NCBI GenBank assembly: GCA_900316295.1
Contig: ONCJ01000004.1
Coordinates: forward strand, 38,088 to 102,087
Direction of reading: 5' to 3'
DNA: 64,000 nucleotides
Origin: an uncultured Prevotella sp.
GTDB lineage: Bacteria > Bacteroidota > Bacteroidia > Bacteroidales > Bacteroidaceae
Shown here piece by piece: positions 1 through 9,065 of the stretch; position 1 is the stretch's first letter, and each line of letters starts with the position of its first letter. A program made the position numbers and the translations under genes. The notes under the pieces are model-generated. The model saw nothing but the letters and a program-made list of their open reading frames with translations. It ran no database searches and was not told where the DNA came from.

Positions 1-552
1 GGCAATAGCGGTCTCACGATACACATCAACATCAAACTCACGGAAGTCACCCTTCTCAGTACCAATGAGTATGTCATGGTCTTTGAAGCCATACTGTTTT
101 GCCTCAATATTGAACTTCATACCCATCGTCATGTCCTTAGGGGTGATAAACTCCTCACCCCAGACAAAGAGTACCATGGAGTATATCAGCATTGCCAGAA
201 GGAAATTGACAAGCACACCACCAATCATGATCAATAGCCGCTGCCATGCAGGTTTCGCACGAAACTCCCAAGGCTGCTCGGGCTGTTTCATCTGCTCGGT
301 GTCCATACTCTCGTCTATCATACCCGCAATCTTACAATATCCTCCCAACGGCAACCATCCCACGCCATAGGCGGTATCGCTGTTCTTGGGTTTCCACTCA
401 AATAAGTGGAACCATGGATCAAAGAAGAGATAGAACTTCTCGACCCTGACGCCGAAGAGCTTTGCAAAGAAGAAATGGCCTCCCTCATGAAGAAGTACGA
501 GGAGGGATATCGCCATTATAAACTGTAAGAGCTTAATAAGAAAAATTTCCAT
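1..552 (-). CDS. rseP: RseP-type site-2 zinc metalloprotease (partial, N-terminal part)
   Basis: Intramembrane zinc protease of the M50/RseP family, which cuts single-span substrates such as anti-sigma factors within the membrane. Only the first 184 residues lie in the window; the gene leaves through the left edge. Starting at 552 gives a hydrophobic first helix with the HExxH zinc motif at residues 22-26 (HEGGH), followed by FFFAKLFGVRVEKF, as in the family. A second hydrophobic stretch with GGVLVNFLLA follows, then what should become the PDZ region. It is the last visible gene of the tsaB-to-rseP operon, 67 bp after dxr. Family call is firm; its substrate here is unknown. Confidence 0.93.
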   Translation of the reverse strand, partial: MEIFLIKLLQFIMAISLLVLLHEGGHFFFAKLFGVRVEKFYLFFDPWFHLFEWKPKNSDTAYGVGWLPLGGYCKIAGMIDESMDTEQMKQPEQPWEFRAKPAWQRLLIMIGGVLVNFLLAMLIYSMVLFVWGEEFITPKDMTMGMKFNIEAKQYGFKDHDILIGTEKGDFREFDVDVYRETAIA

Positions 553-619
553 TGTCTGTCGTTGTTGTTATTTTTATAGATACTATAAGTGCTATAGGCA
601 CTATAGTGATTATTACTGA

Positions 620-1774
620 TTATATCATTTCTGCCGCAATAAGACGTGCCTCACGGTCACTATCTATATACACATCATAGTCGGGTGACGGGTTGAAAGT
701 TGCCTTTTGCATTGTTTTCTCTATCACTTCTGCCATCTGCAGGAATCCGCATCGTCCCTCTCTGAAGGCTGCGTTGACCACTTCGTTTGCTGCGTTGACG
801 ATACATGGCATATTGCCGCCCCGATGTAACGCCTCGAAAGCCAAGGAAAGACAACGGAACTTCTGCATGTCGGGCTCCAGAAACTCCAGTGAGTGACTTT
901 TGAAAAGGTCGAGACGCTCTCCGTTCAACGGCAGGCGCTCAGGGAAGGAGAATGCATACTGGATAGGCAGGCGCATGTCGGGCACACCAAGCTGTGCCTT
1001 GACCGAACCATCACAGAACTGGACCGCACTGTGAACGATGCTTTGTGGATGGATAAGCACTTGTATTCTCTCGGCAGGAATGCCAAAGAGCCAACGTGCC
1101 TCTATCACCTCGAAGCCCTTGTTCATCAGCGATGCCGAATCGATCGTGATCTTTGCACCCATATCCCATGTAGGATGTCTCAACGCATCGGCTGCAGTAA
1201 CGGTAGCGAGCTGTTGCTCTGACATATTGCGGAAAGGTCCACCAGAACAAGTAAGAAGTATCTTCTCTATATGATTGTCGCCCTCGCCCACAATACTCTG
1301 GAAGATTGCAGAATGCTCGCTATCTACAGGCAGGATGGGCACATGGTTCTCCTGAGCCAACTGACAAATAAGCTCACCCGCAACCACCAGTGTCTCCTTG
1401 TTAGCAAGACATATCTTCTTATGGGCCTTGATAGCACGGATGGTGGGAGTAAGACCAGCAAAGCCCACCATAGCGGTGAGGACCATGTCAATAGGGGCTG
1501 CCTCAACAATCTCGTTTAATGCCTCCGCGCCAGCATATACCTTTATGTCTGGCTGGTCAGCGAGTGCATCTCGCAGTGGCGCATAATACTTATCATTAGC
1601 TATGACCACCGCAGCAGGCTGATACTGACGTGCCTGCTCAGCCAGCAGTTCCCAACGACTGTTGGCAGTAAGGCAGTAGGCCTCATAGCGATCAGGATGC
1701 TGACTGATGACATCGAGTGCCTGAGTACCGATGCTACCAGTAGAACCAAGAATACATATCTGTTGCTTTTTCAT
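620..1774 (-). CDS. dxr: 1-deoxy-D-xylulose 5-phosphate reductoisomerase
   Basis: Cytoplasmic enzyme of the MEP isoprenoid pathway; it converts 1-deoxy-D-xylulose 5-phosphate to 2-C-methyl-D-erythritol 4-phosphate with NADPH. The 384-residue length is typical. The N-terminus has the dinucleotide-binding motif GSTGSIGTQALDV (residues 10-22). The middle shows the conserved metal and substrate segment PVDSEHSAIFQ and the LTCSGGPFR loop, and further on IDSASLMNKGFEVIEA and the flexible-loop region IHPQSIVHSAV. It lies 28 bp downstream of rimM and just upstream of rseP. It is the target of fosmidomycin in other bacteria. No oddities seen. Confidence 0.97.
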   Translation of the reverse strand: MKKQQICILGSTGSIGTQALDVISQHPDRYEAYCLTANSRWELLAEQARQYQPAAVVIANDKYYAPLRDALADQPDIKVYAGAEALNEIVEAAPIDMVLTAMVGFAGLTPTIRAIKAHKKICLANKETLVVAGELICQLAQENHVPILPVDSEHSAIFQSIVGEGDNHIEKILLTCSGGPFRNMSEQQLATVTAADALRHPTWDMGAKITIDSASLMNKGFEVIEARWLFGIPAERIQVLIHPQSIVHSAVQFCDGSVKAQLGVPDMRLPIQYAFSFPERLPLNGERLDLFKSHSLEFLEPDMQKFRCLSLAFEALHRGGNMPCIVNAANEVVNAAFREGRCGFLQMAEVIEKTMQKATFNPSPDYDVYIDSDREARLIAAEMI

Positions 1775-1802
1775 TTTTTCTTTTTTATAATACCTATTGT
1801 TA

Positions 1803-2321
1803 CTATAATTCTAACAAGCCCTTAGGTATTGCCATTGTTATCTGCTGCTTATGTCCATCCACCTTTGTTATCAAGTCTGACGAGGCAGGGAGGAGGAGAT
1901 CAGAACCTTCAATTGTGCGAACCTCAAACAGAGTATTGACGGTGCTGTCATCAACACGTACGATAGTGCCTACCGTCTTTGAGGATTCGCCATCAATTAT
2001 CTCATAGCCTACTATCTGCGCCCAGGACAACTCGTCATCATTGTCACTGTTGTTTCTTGGGAAATAGACATCACAACCCACATATTCACGTGCCTTCTCA
2101 ACGGTGTCAACACCTGTAAAGACCACTAACACCTGACTGTCGGAGCGGAAACGATACTCTTCCATGAAGAAAGGGACAAGGATGCCGTCGATGTCGAGTA
2201 TCAGATAGTCAGCGTCAACACGGTCGAACACGTCGTCATCGATATGCATTGAAAGTTCGCCCTTGACACCGTGAGGCTTGCCCACCCGACCAATCTTATA
2301 TACCTCTTCTCTTCGAATCAT
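1803..2321 (-). CDS. rimM: 16S rRNA processing/maturation protein RimM
   Basis: Ribosome maturation factor that assists 30S head assembly by binding near protein S19. The 172-residue protein has the family's two beta-barrel domains: the N-terminal RimM domain opens with YKIGRVGKPHGVKGELSM (residues 8-25), and the C-terminal PRC-barrel-like half ends with IPKGLLEL. Length is normal. It sits 42 bp downstream of murA and 28 bp upstream of dxr in the same minus-strand operon. Unlike Proteobacteria, it is not beside trmD or rpsP here. Confidence 0.95.
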   Translation of the reverse strand: MIRREEVYKIGRVGKPHGVKGELSMHIDDDVFDRVDADYLILDIDGILVPFFMEEYRFRSDSQVLVVFTGVDTVEKAREYVGCDVYFPRNNSDNDDELSWAQIVGYEIIDGESSKTVGTIVRVDDSTVNTLFEVRTIEGSDLLLPASSDLITKVDGHKQQITMAIPKGLLEL

Positions 2322-2363
2322 ACTGATAGATTAGTATTTCTTCTCTCCTTGCGACAGCCGTTA

Positions 2364-3674
2364 TTAGCTGTTTACCCTACGTATATGTGCACCAAGAGCA
2401 TTCAGGCGGCGCTCAATATCCTCGTAGCCGCGATCAATCTGAGCAATATTGTCAATACGACTGGTGCCGTCGGCACTCATAGCGGCAATGAGCAACGCTA
2501 TTCCCGCACGAATGTCTGGACTTGTCATGCGACCTGCACGCAACTGCTTAGCATGGTCATGGCCAACTACCACCGCACGGTGAGGGTCGCAAAGGATAAT
2601 CTGTGCACCCATATCAATTAGTTTATCGACAAAGAACAGGCGACTCTCGAACATCTTTTGATGAAAGAGTACGCTGCCACGTGCCTGTGTCGCTACGACG
2701 ATAAGCACTGAGAGGAGGTCAGGAGTAAGTCCTGGCCAAGGCGCGTCAGAGAGAGTCATGATAGAACCGTCGATAAACGAGTCTATCTCGAAATGTTCTT
2801 GTCGAGGAATGAACAAATCTTCACCCTCCTGCTGTATTTCGACACCCAATCGACGGAACGCATCGGGAATGATGCCAAGATTCTCTGGCGACACCTTCTT
2901 GATATGTACGCCATCGCCTACCATGGCTGCCATGCCAATGAACGATCCCACCTCTATCATGTCTGGCAGGTTCTCATGCGTCGTCCCGTGCAGACTTTCC
3001 ACGCCCTCGATGGTGAGCAGGTTCGAAGCGATGCCCGAAATCTTAGCTCCCATACTGTTAAGCATCCTACAGAGCTGTTGTATATAGGGTTCGCACGCAG
3101 CGTTGTAGATTGTCGTAGTGCCCTCAGCAAGCACTGCCGCCATGATGATATTGGCTGTGCCCGTGACCGATGCCTCGTCAAGAAGGATGTATGTACCATG
3201 AAGTTTCTCAGCACGAATCTCATAGACATCACGTCCTTCGACACGTCCAAATTCGGCTCCAAGACTATGGAATCCCAAGAAGTGAGTATCAAGTCGACGG
3301 CGACCTATCTTGTCACCGCCAGGCTGAGCTACCACAGCCCTGCCAAATCTGCCAAGCAGCGGACCAATCATCAGCACACTACCCCTGAGCGACGAGCATT
3401 TCTTGACAAACTCATCACTCTCAAGATAGTCAAGGTTGAGTTCGTCAGCTTTGAACAGATATTCGCCCATCGCCTTCTTCTTGACCTTAACTCCCATATC
3501 ACTAAGGAGTTTTATAAGGTTGTTGACATCAAGAATGTCGGGAACATTCTGTATACGAACCTCCTCAGAGGTGAGCAACACAGCCGAGATAACCTCCAGC
3601 GCCTCGTTCTTGGCGCCTTGTGGCGTGATTGTTCCACGTAGCGGATGACCACCTTCTATCAAAAATGAGTCCAT
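2364..3674 (-). CDS. murA: UDP-N-acetylglucosamine 1-carboxyvinyltransferase
   Basis: First committed enzyme of peptidoglycan synthesis; it transfers enolpyruvate from PEP to UDP-GlcNAc in the cytoplasm. It has 436 residues. The N-terminus carries the substrate-binding Lys-Asn pair at 22-23 (GAKNEAL). The active-site loop reads PGGDKIGRR around residue 121, so the usual catalytic cysteine (PGGC) is Asp here. That natural change is known from some other bacteria to preserve activity and to prevent covalent inactivation by fosfomycin. The gene starts 2 bp after the DUF4290 gene, so the two are probably translationally coupled. Family call is secure. Confidence 0.97.
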   Translation of the reverse strand: MDSFLIEGGHPLRGTITPQGAKNEALEVISAVLLTSEEVRIQNVPDILDVNNLIKLLSDMGVKVKKKAMGEYLFKADELNLDYLESDEFVKKCSSLRGSVLMIGPLLGRFGRAVVAQPGGDKIGRRRLDTHFLGFHSLGAEFGRVEGRDVYEIRAEKLHGTYILLDEASVTGTANIIMAAVLAEGTTTIYNAACEPYIQQLCRMLNSMGAKISGIASNLLTIEGVESLHGTTHENLPDMIEVGSFIGMAAMVGDGVHIKKVSPENLGIIPDAFRRLGVEIQQEGEDLFIPRQEHFEIDSFIDGSIMTLSDAPWPGLTPDLLSVLIVVATQARGSVLFHQKMFESRLFFVDKLIDMGAQIILCDPHRAVVVGHDHAKQLRAGRMTSPDIRAGIALLIAAMSADGTSRIDNIAQIDRGYEDIERRLNALGAHIRRVNS

Positions 3675-3676
3675 AG

Positions 3677-4273
3677 TTATCTCTTTTTCTTACGATTTTC
3701 CATAAAATCACGTTCGTTGATCTTCTCAAACTTAAATGTTGATAAGTCGAGCTGGATAACTCCATCAGTATAATGTGCGAGATCGGCGGCAACCTTTGCA
3801 TCATCGGCAGAGCCGCGGCTCCATTGCAGCAGCGAACGCTTCATCTGATTGGCAGTAAGACATACCAAGGCATCACGCTCCTCACCAGGCTCCATCGCCT
3901 TTAGTTTCTGGAACAGTTCAAACACCATGCTACCATAGTGGCGAACAGGGATATCACGCATGGGATAGCCCATAGGGGCGGGCTTAGTGGTAATATTTTT
4001 AGCCTCGCTCACATCATACGGATAGTCTATGTCTAACTGGAAATTACTCATCAATGCGAGGTGGTCCCACAATTTCTGCTCTCGCATCTTCCTGTCACCA
4101 TTCTGCGGGTACATCCTACCCATTATGGCGACGATGCTCTCGGCGCACTGTTGGCGTTCCTCCTTGGTAGGAAGCGTCATGGCATGGTCGACCATTTTCT
4201 GAATATCCCTGCCATATTCGGGCAGTACGAGCTTCTCTCGCTGAGTGTTATAGTCCAATCCTTCTATGTTCAT
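3677..4273 (-). CDS. DUF4290 family protein, function unknown
   Basis: A 198-residue soluble protein recognised as the Bacteroidota-specific DUF4290 family from its opening (GLDYNTQREKLVLPEYGR) and its position directly before murA, an arrangement I recall as common in the phylum. No signal peptide or membrane segment is visible. The C-terminus is strongly basic (ENRKKKR), which could bind nucleic acid or phospholipid, but this is speculation. It follows tsaB by 54 bp and precedes murA by 2 bp, so it should be made together with a cell-wall enzyme. I know of no established biochemical role. Confidence 0.85.
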   Translation of the reverse strand: MNIEGLDYNTQREKLVLPEYGRDIQKMVDHAMTLPTKEERQQCAESIVAIMGRMYPQNGDRKMREQKLWDHLALMSNFQLDIDYPYDVSEAKNITTKPAPMGYPMRDIPVRHYGSMVFELFQKLKAMEPGEERDALVCLTANQMKRSLLQWSRGSADDAKVAADLAHYTDGVIQLDLSTFKFEKINERDFMENRKKKR

Positions 4274-4327
4274 TATCTTACTTGTTATTATTGTCTTGTT
4301 GGAACGAAAACATTTGCTTAACTATTA

Positions 4328-5017
4328 TTACAGAAGAGGCTTTGATGGCTTTGCGACAAAGTCCTTCAGGTAGAATGGAGTGAAATAGGCCACATCCTCA
4401 TATTTCTCTCTTGCTATGCGTTGCTCTGCCAGAGGGAACATATTCTTTGCAAGCGGTTCTATATCGTTCAGCCATCGTGCGTTGGGGTGGCTGATTACCT
4501 CCCTGCATTTTGCCGCTCCATTGCCAAAGAAATAGACTGGTCCGTGATCCAGAAACTCCTTATACGTATCGCCATCTACGATGTCGGCATGGGTTGGACG
4601 AACGACACGCAGCGAACGGTCTACCACCTGGGCATACACCTCCATACGGCGGGCATCAAGCATGGGACATAGCAATGCATCTTCTTCAAGATCCTGACCC
4701 AGTAATACTGGCACACACAGCAGATCGAGCGTCGGCACACCTATCAGCTTAGCATCCCTGCCATAGCACACGCCCTTTGCCATTGACACACCAATACGAA
4801 GACCCGTATATGACCCAGGTCCACAACTCACGGCTACGGCATCAAGGTGGATATTGCGACCATCAATGTACGACAAAGCCTCGTCAACAAAAACGCCTAA
4901 CTTCACGGCGTGATTCGGACCACTATGATCCACACGCTCAAAGACGCAGGCACCCTCCTGACTCACCGCTATAGAACATACATCTGTGCTTGTCTCAATG
5001 TTTAATATGCAGGACAT
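4328..5017 (-). CDS. tsaB: tRNA threonylcarbamoyladenosine biosynthesis protein TsaB
   Basis: ASKHA-fold partner of TsaD needed for the t6A modification at position 37 of ANN-decoding tRNAs. The 229-residue protein has the phosphate-1 like start LNIETSTDVCSIAV (residues 5-18) and the conserved AVSCGPGSYTGLRIGVSMAKG (roughly 63-83) characteristic of TsaB/YeaZ, and it has the short C-terminal half that separates TsaB from TsaD. It is the first gene of the leftward operon and faces yicC across a 90-bp divergent promoter region. No irregularities. Confidence 0.95.
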   Translation of the reverse strand: MSCILNIETSTDVCSIAVSQEGACVFERVDHSGPNHAVKLGVFVDEALSYIDGRNIHLDAVAVSCGPGSYTGLRIGVSMAKGVCYGRDAKLIGVPTLDLLCVPVLLGQDLEEDALLCPMLDARRMEVYAQVVDRSLRVVRPTHADIVDGDTYKEFLDHGPVYFFGNGAAKCREVISHPNARWLNDIEPLAKNMFPLAEQRIAREKYEDVAYFTPFYLKDFVAKPSKPLL

Positions 5018-5045
5018 AACAAAAAAATATCTAATTAAAGAGGTG

Positions 5046-5053
5046 CAAATGTA
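5046..5053 (-). promoter_or_regulatory. -7 box of the tsaB operon promoter
   Basis: On the minus strand this reads TACATTTG, matching the Bacteroidota sigma-ABfr -7 consensus TAnnTTTG, 28 bp upstream of the tsaB start. No good TTTG element is seen at the expected -33 distance, so the call rests on the -7 box and its position. Confidence 0.5.
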
Positions 5054-5075
5054 CGCTTTTTCAACTTAAAAATTG

Positions 5076-5083
5076 TACTTTTG
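5076..5083 (+). promoter_or_regulatory. -7 box of the yicC-gmk promoter
   Basis: TACTTTTG matches TAnnTTTG and lies 24 bp before the yicC start codon, back to back with the tsaB promoter. The -33 region is only T-rich (5057-5061) and does not give a clean TTTG. Confidence 0.5.
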
Positions 5084-5107
5084 CAGAAATTTAACTCGAA
5101 TTAGTGT

Positions 5108-5983
5108 ATGATACAGTCAATGACTGGCTATGGCAAAGCAGTCATAGCCTACAAGGAAAAGAAAATACATGTCGAGGTGAAGTCGCTAAATAGTAAGCAG
5201 TTAGACCTCTCGACACGTATTGCCCCACTCTATCGGGAAAAGGAAATGGAGATGAGACAAATCATCGCAAAAGCACTGGAACGTGGCAAGGTAGATTTTG
5301 CTCTCTGGATAGAAAAAGAGAACGGTACCGACGCTGCTACCATCAACAGTGCTTTGGTAGAGAACTATTATCAACAAATCAAGAGCATTGCACAGAAAAC
5401 TGGCATTCCAGAACCAGAGAACTGGTTCTCCACACTCTTGCGAATGCCCGACGTGACAACAAAGACGGAGGCTGAAGTGCTCGAGGAAGAGGAATGGGAG
5501 GCTGCCAAACAAGCAGTCTATATGGCTCTCTCACAATTACAGGAATTCCGTCTGCAAGAAGGACGCGCACTATTCAAGATGTTCTCTGAGAAAATCGACA
5601 ACATCGAACAACTCCTGCAAAGTATTGCTCCATACGAGACTTCGAGAGTTGAGAAGATTAGAAACCGCATCACAGAGGGACTGAAAAACATACCCGACGT
5701 GGAATACGACAAGAACAGACTGGAGCAGGAGCTAATCTACTATATCGAAAAACTGGATATCAGCGAGGAGAAGCAACGACTTGCCAACCATCTGAAGTAC
5801 TTCCGAGAGACTCTCGACGAAGGTCACTCACAAGGGAAAAAGCTCGGTTTCATCGCACAAGAGATGGGTCGAGAGATCAATACCACTGGCTCAAAGAGTA
5901 ACCAAGCAGAAATGCAGAATATCGTCGTGAAGATGAAGGATGAGCTGGAGCAGATAAAGGAACAGGTATTAAACGTGCTATAA
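5108..5983 (+). CDS. yicC: YicC family endoribonuclease-like protein
   Basis: A 291-residue member of the YicC/YloC family, conserved proteins linked to RNA turnover; E. coli YicC has been described as an endoribonuclease. The N-terminus MIQSMTGYGKAV and the C-terminal block KKLGFIAQEMGREINTTGSK are family signatures. The middle is helical and rich in charged residues. It overlaps the next gene gmk by one base (TAATG at 5981-5985), so the two are translationally coupled. The pairing of yicC with gmk is widespread in bacteria. Confidence 0.93.
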   Translation: MIQSMTGYGKAVIAYKEKKIHVEVKSLNSKQLDLSTRIAPLYREKEMEMRQIIAKALERGKVDFALWIEKENGTDAATINSALVENYYQQIKSIAQKTGIPEPENWFSTLLRMPDVTTKTEAEVLEEEEWEAAKQAVYMALSQLQEFRLQEGRALFKMFSEKIDNIEQLLQSIAPYETSRVEKIRNRITEGLKNIPDVEYDKNRLEQELIYYIEKLDISEEKQRLANHLKYFRETLDEGHSQGKKLGFIAQEMGREINTTGSKSNQAEMQNIVVKMKDELEQIKEQVLNVL

Positions 5984-6555
5984 TGAAAGGCAAACTGATA
6001 ATATTCTCTGCTCCCAGCGGAAGCGGGAAGAGTACCATTGTGAACTGGCTGATGCAGGAACACCCTGAGCTGAAACTGTATTTCTCTATCAGCTGTACGA
6101 GCCGTCAGCCTCGCGGTACGGAGCGTGACGGAGTGGAATATTTCTTCATCAGCGCTGAGGAGTTCCGCAGGAAGATTGCTGGCGGAGAGTTTCTGGAATA
6201 TGAGGAGGTATACCAGGACCGATTCTATGGTACATTGAAAGAACAGGTAGAGAACCAGCGACTGGCGGGACAGAATGTGGTGTTCGACGTCGATGTCAAG
6301 GGGGGCGTGAACATAAAGAAGTTCTATGGCGATGATGCGTTAAGCGTATTCATACAGCCACCATCGGTGGAGGAGCTGCGTCGAAGGCTGGTGGGCAGAG
6401 CCACAGATACGCCTGAGGCCATAGAGAACCGACTGGCAAAGGCTGAATATGAGATGACTTTCGCACCACAATTTGACCATATCCTTGTCAATGACGATCT
6501 GGAAAAGGCTAAAGCAGAGGCATGGGAGATAGTAAAAGCTTTTTTAAGAAGTTAA
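5983..6555 (+). CDS. gmk: Guanylate kinase
   Basis: Phosphorylates GMP (and dGMP) to GDP using ATP. It has 190 residues, the standard length. The P-loop is at residues 9-17 (APSGSGKST), followed by the GMP-binding region SRQPRGTERDGVEYFF and EFLEYEEVYQDRFYGT, and DVDVKGGVNIKK (about 101-112). The ATG at 5983 overlaps the yicC stop codon. The next gene starts 33 bp downstream, so nadD may be in the same transcript. Confidence 0.97.
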   Translation: MKGKLIIFSAPSGSGKSTIVNWLMQEHPELKLYFSISCTSRQPRGTERDGVEYFFISAEEFRRKIAGGEFLEYEEVYQDRFYGTLKEQVENQRLAGQNVVFDVDVKGGVNIKKFYGDDALSVFIQPPSVEELRRRLVGRATDTPEAIENRLAKAEYEMTFAPQFDHILVNDDLEKAKAEAWEIVKAFLRS

Positions 6556-6588
6556 AGACGAAAGACGATAGATTTGCTTATTGAGGAG

Positions 6589-8979
6589 ATGATAAAGACT
6601 GGTATATACGGTGGATCGTTCAACCCCATACACAATGGGCATATCGCATTGGCACACAGGTTTCTCGAAGCCTTAGGGCTGGACGAGGTATGGTTTGTAG
6701 TGTCACCACAGAATCCTTTTAAGGTAAACGACAGTCTGTTAGACGACAACAAACGACTGGAGTTGACAAGAAAGGCTATTGAAGACGAACCACACATACA
6801 CGTTTGTGACATTGAGTTCCATCTGTCTAAGCCCTCATATATGTGGAACACGCTGCAAACTCTTTCTGCACAACATCCTGACAGAGAATTCACACTGCTT
6901 ATTGGCGGCGACAACTGGACACACTTCGCTGGGTGGTATCATGCAGACGACATACTTGCCACATACCCTATAGCTATCTATCCTCGAAAGGGACAAACCA
7001 TTAGCAAAGAGACACTGCCCGCAACGGTAAGCCTCATCGAAGGCGAGTTGCTTGACATCAGTAGTACGGACATACGCAACCGCATTGATGCAGATAAGGA
7101 CATCAATGGAATGGTACCGCAAAGTATTGAAAAAGACGTGAAAAGGCTGTATGGCAGAAAGGACAAGACTATCATCTCCGCTATAGCCGACATGATACTG
7201 GCACCTATCCTACGGAACAAGTTGTTTTTCTTCTTCATGTACCTGTTGGGAATTGTCAGTAGTTATCTTGTCGTACCAAAGGTTCGCAATGCCCATGTAT
7301 ATGACAACCTATGGCTGGAATTGTTTTTCGACCTATACATCATCTGCATTCCACTCGCCATCCTACCGTTCAGGATACGCCGATGGGTGCGTGGCATCGT
7401 TGCAGCCATTGCATATATAGTAACCATCATCGATACCTTCTGTTTCGTAAAGTTTCAGGCAACCCTCAACCCCACCATGCTGTTGCTTGTTGGCGAGACC
7501 GACAGTCGTGAGGCAGGCGAATTCTTCAGTTCATACTTCACCACTGACATCATCTTCTCAGGTGTCGGCATCATCGTCTTGATAATGTTGGCACATATAT
7601 CCATAGCCCTGACGCCACGTAAGAAGCTACGCGAAAAGACAGCAAAGATAAGGACTTTCTTCACAAAACGGAGTGGCTGGAGATGGGTCTTTACACCAGT
7701 TATTGTCGCACTGTTCGTATGGTCAGCAATCAGCTCATGGCACAATAAGCAGGAGATGGTGGAGATGTTTGGCAAACAGACCATCGGACAAGTAGAGCAC
7801 GAATTGACGACAAAGGACTGTGCCCAGTTCTATTTGCCATGTTATCGTCTATGGTTCAGCATCTTCTCTAACAAGTTGGCATCGCAACAGATTGACAAGC
7901 TCATAGCAGCCAAGGACAAAGTGACGGTGGACAGTTGTTCGTTCCGCAGTCCTGATATCGTATTGATAATTGGTGAGAGCTACAACAAGCACCACTCCCA
8001 GCTGTATGGCTACGACAAGAAGACAACGCCACGACAGGCGAGACGCGCTAAGAGAGACCGTCTGGTGGTATTCACCGACGTTGTAGCGCCATGGAACCTG
8101 ACGAGCTTTGTCTTCAAGAACGTTTTTTCCATGCATGTGGTAGGACAGGAAGGTGACTGGTGTGACTATCCCCTCTTCCCAGAGATATTCAGGAAAGCAG
8201 GCTATCACGTCAGCTTCATCACCAACCAGTTTCTACCCAAAGCCAAGGAAGCCGTCTATGACTTCTCGGGAGGTTTCTTCCTGAACAATCCTGTATTGGA
8301 TAAGGCCCAGTTTGATACTCGTAACACACGTGTGCACCGACTGGATGAAGGCATACTGAAGGACTATGACGAGATGGATGATGACAAAGAGAGAGGCGAG
8401 GACAAGAAGGGCAGACTCACAATTTTTCATGTCATGGGACAACATGTTAACTACCATCAACGTTATCCTAAGAAGCAGCGCAAATGGTATCAGGAAGACT
8501 ACGACCGCCCCGACCTGACGAAGAAGCAACGTGACATCATATCCCACTATGACAACGCCACCCTGTACAACGACTCTATTGTCGACGAGATAATGCGCCG
8601 TTATGAGGACAAGAACGCCATCGTCATATACATGCCCGACCATGGAGAGGAGTGCTACAACGACGGATTCAAACATCATGGCAGAAATCATAGTGCTGTC
8701 ATAGACAAGTTCCTGGCACATCAGGAGTTTGACGTACCGTTCTGGATATGGTGCTCACACAAGTATGCCGTAGAGCATCCCGACATATACAGGGCGATAA
8801 TAGAAGCCAAGGACCGCAGGATGATGACCGATGCCCTGCCCCACCTGCTACTCTATCTCGCAGGAATATCCTCAAAGGACTATCATGCCGAATACAACAT
8901 CCTGTCTCCTGAATATGACGAGATGCGACCGAGAATTATCAAGGGTACAACGGATTATGATGAAGTAATAAGGAGATGA
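6589..8979 (+). CDS. NadD (nicotinate-nucleotide adenylyltransferase) fused to a phosphoethanolamine-transferase-like membrane domain
   Basis: One open frame of 796 residues with two unrelated parts. Residues 1-190 are a complete NadD, which makes deamido-NAD from NaMN and ATP: GGSFNPIHNGH at 8-18 and the ISSTDIR motif near 157-163. From about 205 comes a membrane region with several helpers of the EptA/CptA type (for example ETDSREAGEFFSSY), then a periplasmic sulfatase-fold domain with IGESYNKHH at 461-469 (nucleophile candidate Ser464 where EptA has Thr) and the metal pair Asp684-His685 in MPDHGEE. Such domains transfer phosphoethanolamine to lipid A or glycans. I chose ATG 6589 because it gives the normal NadD start and follows a purine-rich stretch; an in-frame TTG lies at 6574. 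An internal ATG (7192) could yield the transferase alone. Confidence 0.88.
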   Translation: MIKTGIYGGSFNPIHNGHIALAHRFLEALGLDEVWFVVSPQNPFKVNDSLLDDNKRLELTRKAIEDEPHIHVCDIEFHLSKPSYMWNTLQTLSAQHPDREFTLLIGGDNWTHFAGWYHADDILATYPIAIYPRKGQTISKETLPATVSLIEGELLDISSTDIRNRIDADKDINGMVPQSIEKDVKRLYGRKDKTIISAIADMILAPILRNKLFFFFMYLLGIVSSYLVVPKVRNAHVYDNLWLELFFDLYIICIPLAILPFRIRRWVRGIVAAIAYIVTIIDTFCFVKFQATLNPTMLLLVGETDSREAGEFFSSYFTTDIIFSGVGIIVLIMLAHISIALTPRKKLREKTAKIRTFFTKRSGWRWVFTPVIVALFVWSAISSWHNKQEMVEMFGKQTIGQVEHELTTKDCAQFYLPCYRLWFSIFSNKLASQQIDKLIAAKDKVTVDSCSFRSPDIVLIIGESYNKHHSQLYGYDKKTTPRQARRAKRDRLVVFTDVVAPWNLTSFVFKNVFSMHVVGQEGDWCDYPLFPEIFRKAGYHVSFITNQFLPKAKEAVYDFSGGFFLNNPVLDKAQFDTRNTRVHRLDEGILKDYDEMDDDKERGEDKKGRLTIFHVMGQHVNYHQRYPKKQRKWYQEDYDRPDLTKKQRDIISHYDNATLYNDSIVDEIMRRYEDKNAIVIYMPDHGEECYNDGFKHHGRNHSAVIDKFLAHQEFDVPFWIWCSHKYAVEHPDIYRAIIEAKDRRMMTDALPHLLLYLAGISSKDYHAEYNILSPEYDEMRPRIIKGTTDYDEVIRR

Positions 8980-8980
8980 G

Positions 8981-9057
8981 GAGGTGAGTAATAAGGAGTT
9001 AAAGGAGTTAAAGACGATAGAGGAGGAGGAGAGGAGTAAGGAGGTGAGTAATAAGGA
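8981..9057. repeat. Purine-rich spacer with a 17-bp direct repeat
   Basis: The 86-bp gap between the nadD fusion and the next gene is almost entirely purine on the plus strand. The word gaggtgagtaataagga occurs at 8981-8997 and again, unchanged, at 9041-9057. Between them lies ggagttaaaggagttaaag, itself a tandem. A related string (gttaaagacgaaagacgat) stands in front of the nadD fusion at 6551-6569. No promoter consensus was found. Confidence 0.75.
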
Positions 9058-9065
9058 ATTGAGTA

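Noticed and set aside
2793-3641. 282-residue plus-strand open frame opposite murA
   Set aside because: It lies wholly inside murA, which has all its motifs; no promoter or recognisable domain on the plus strand.
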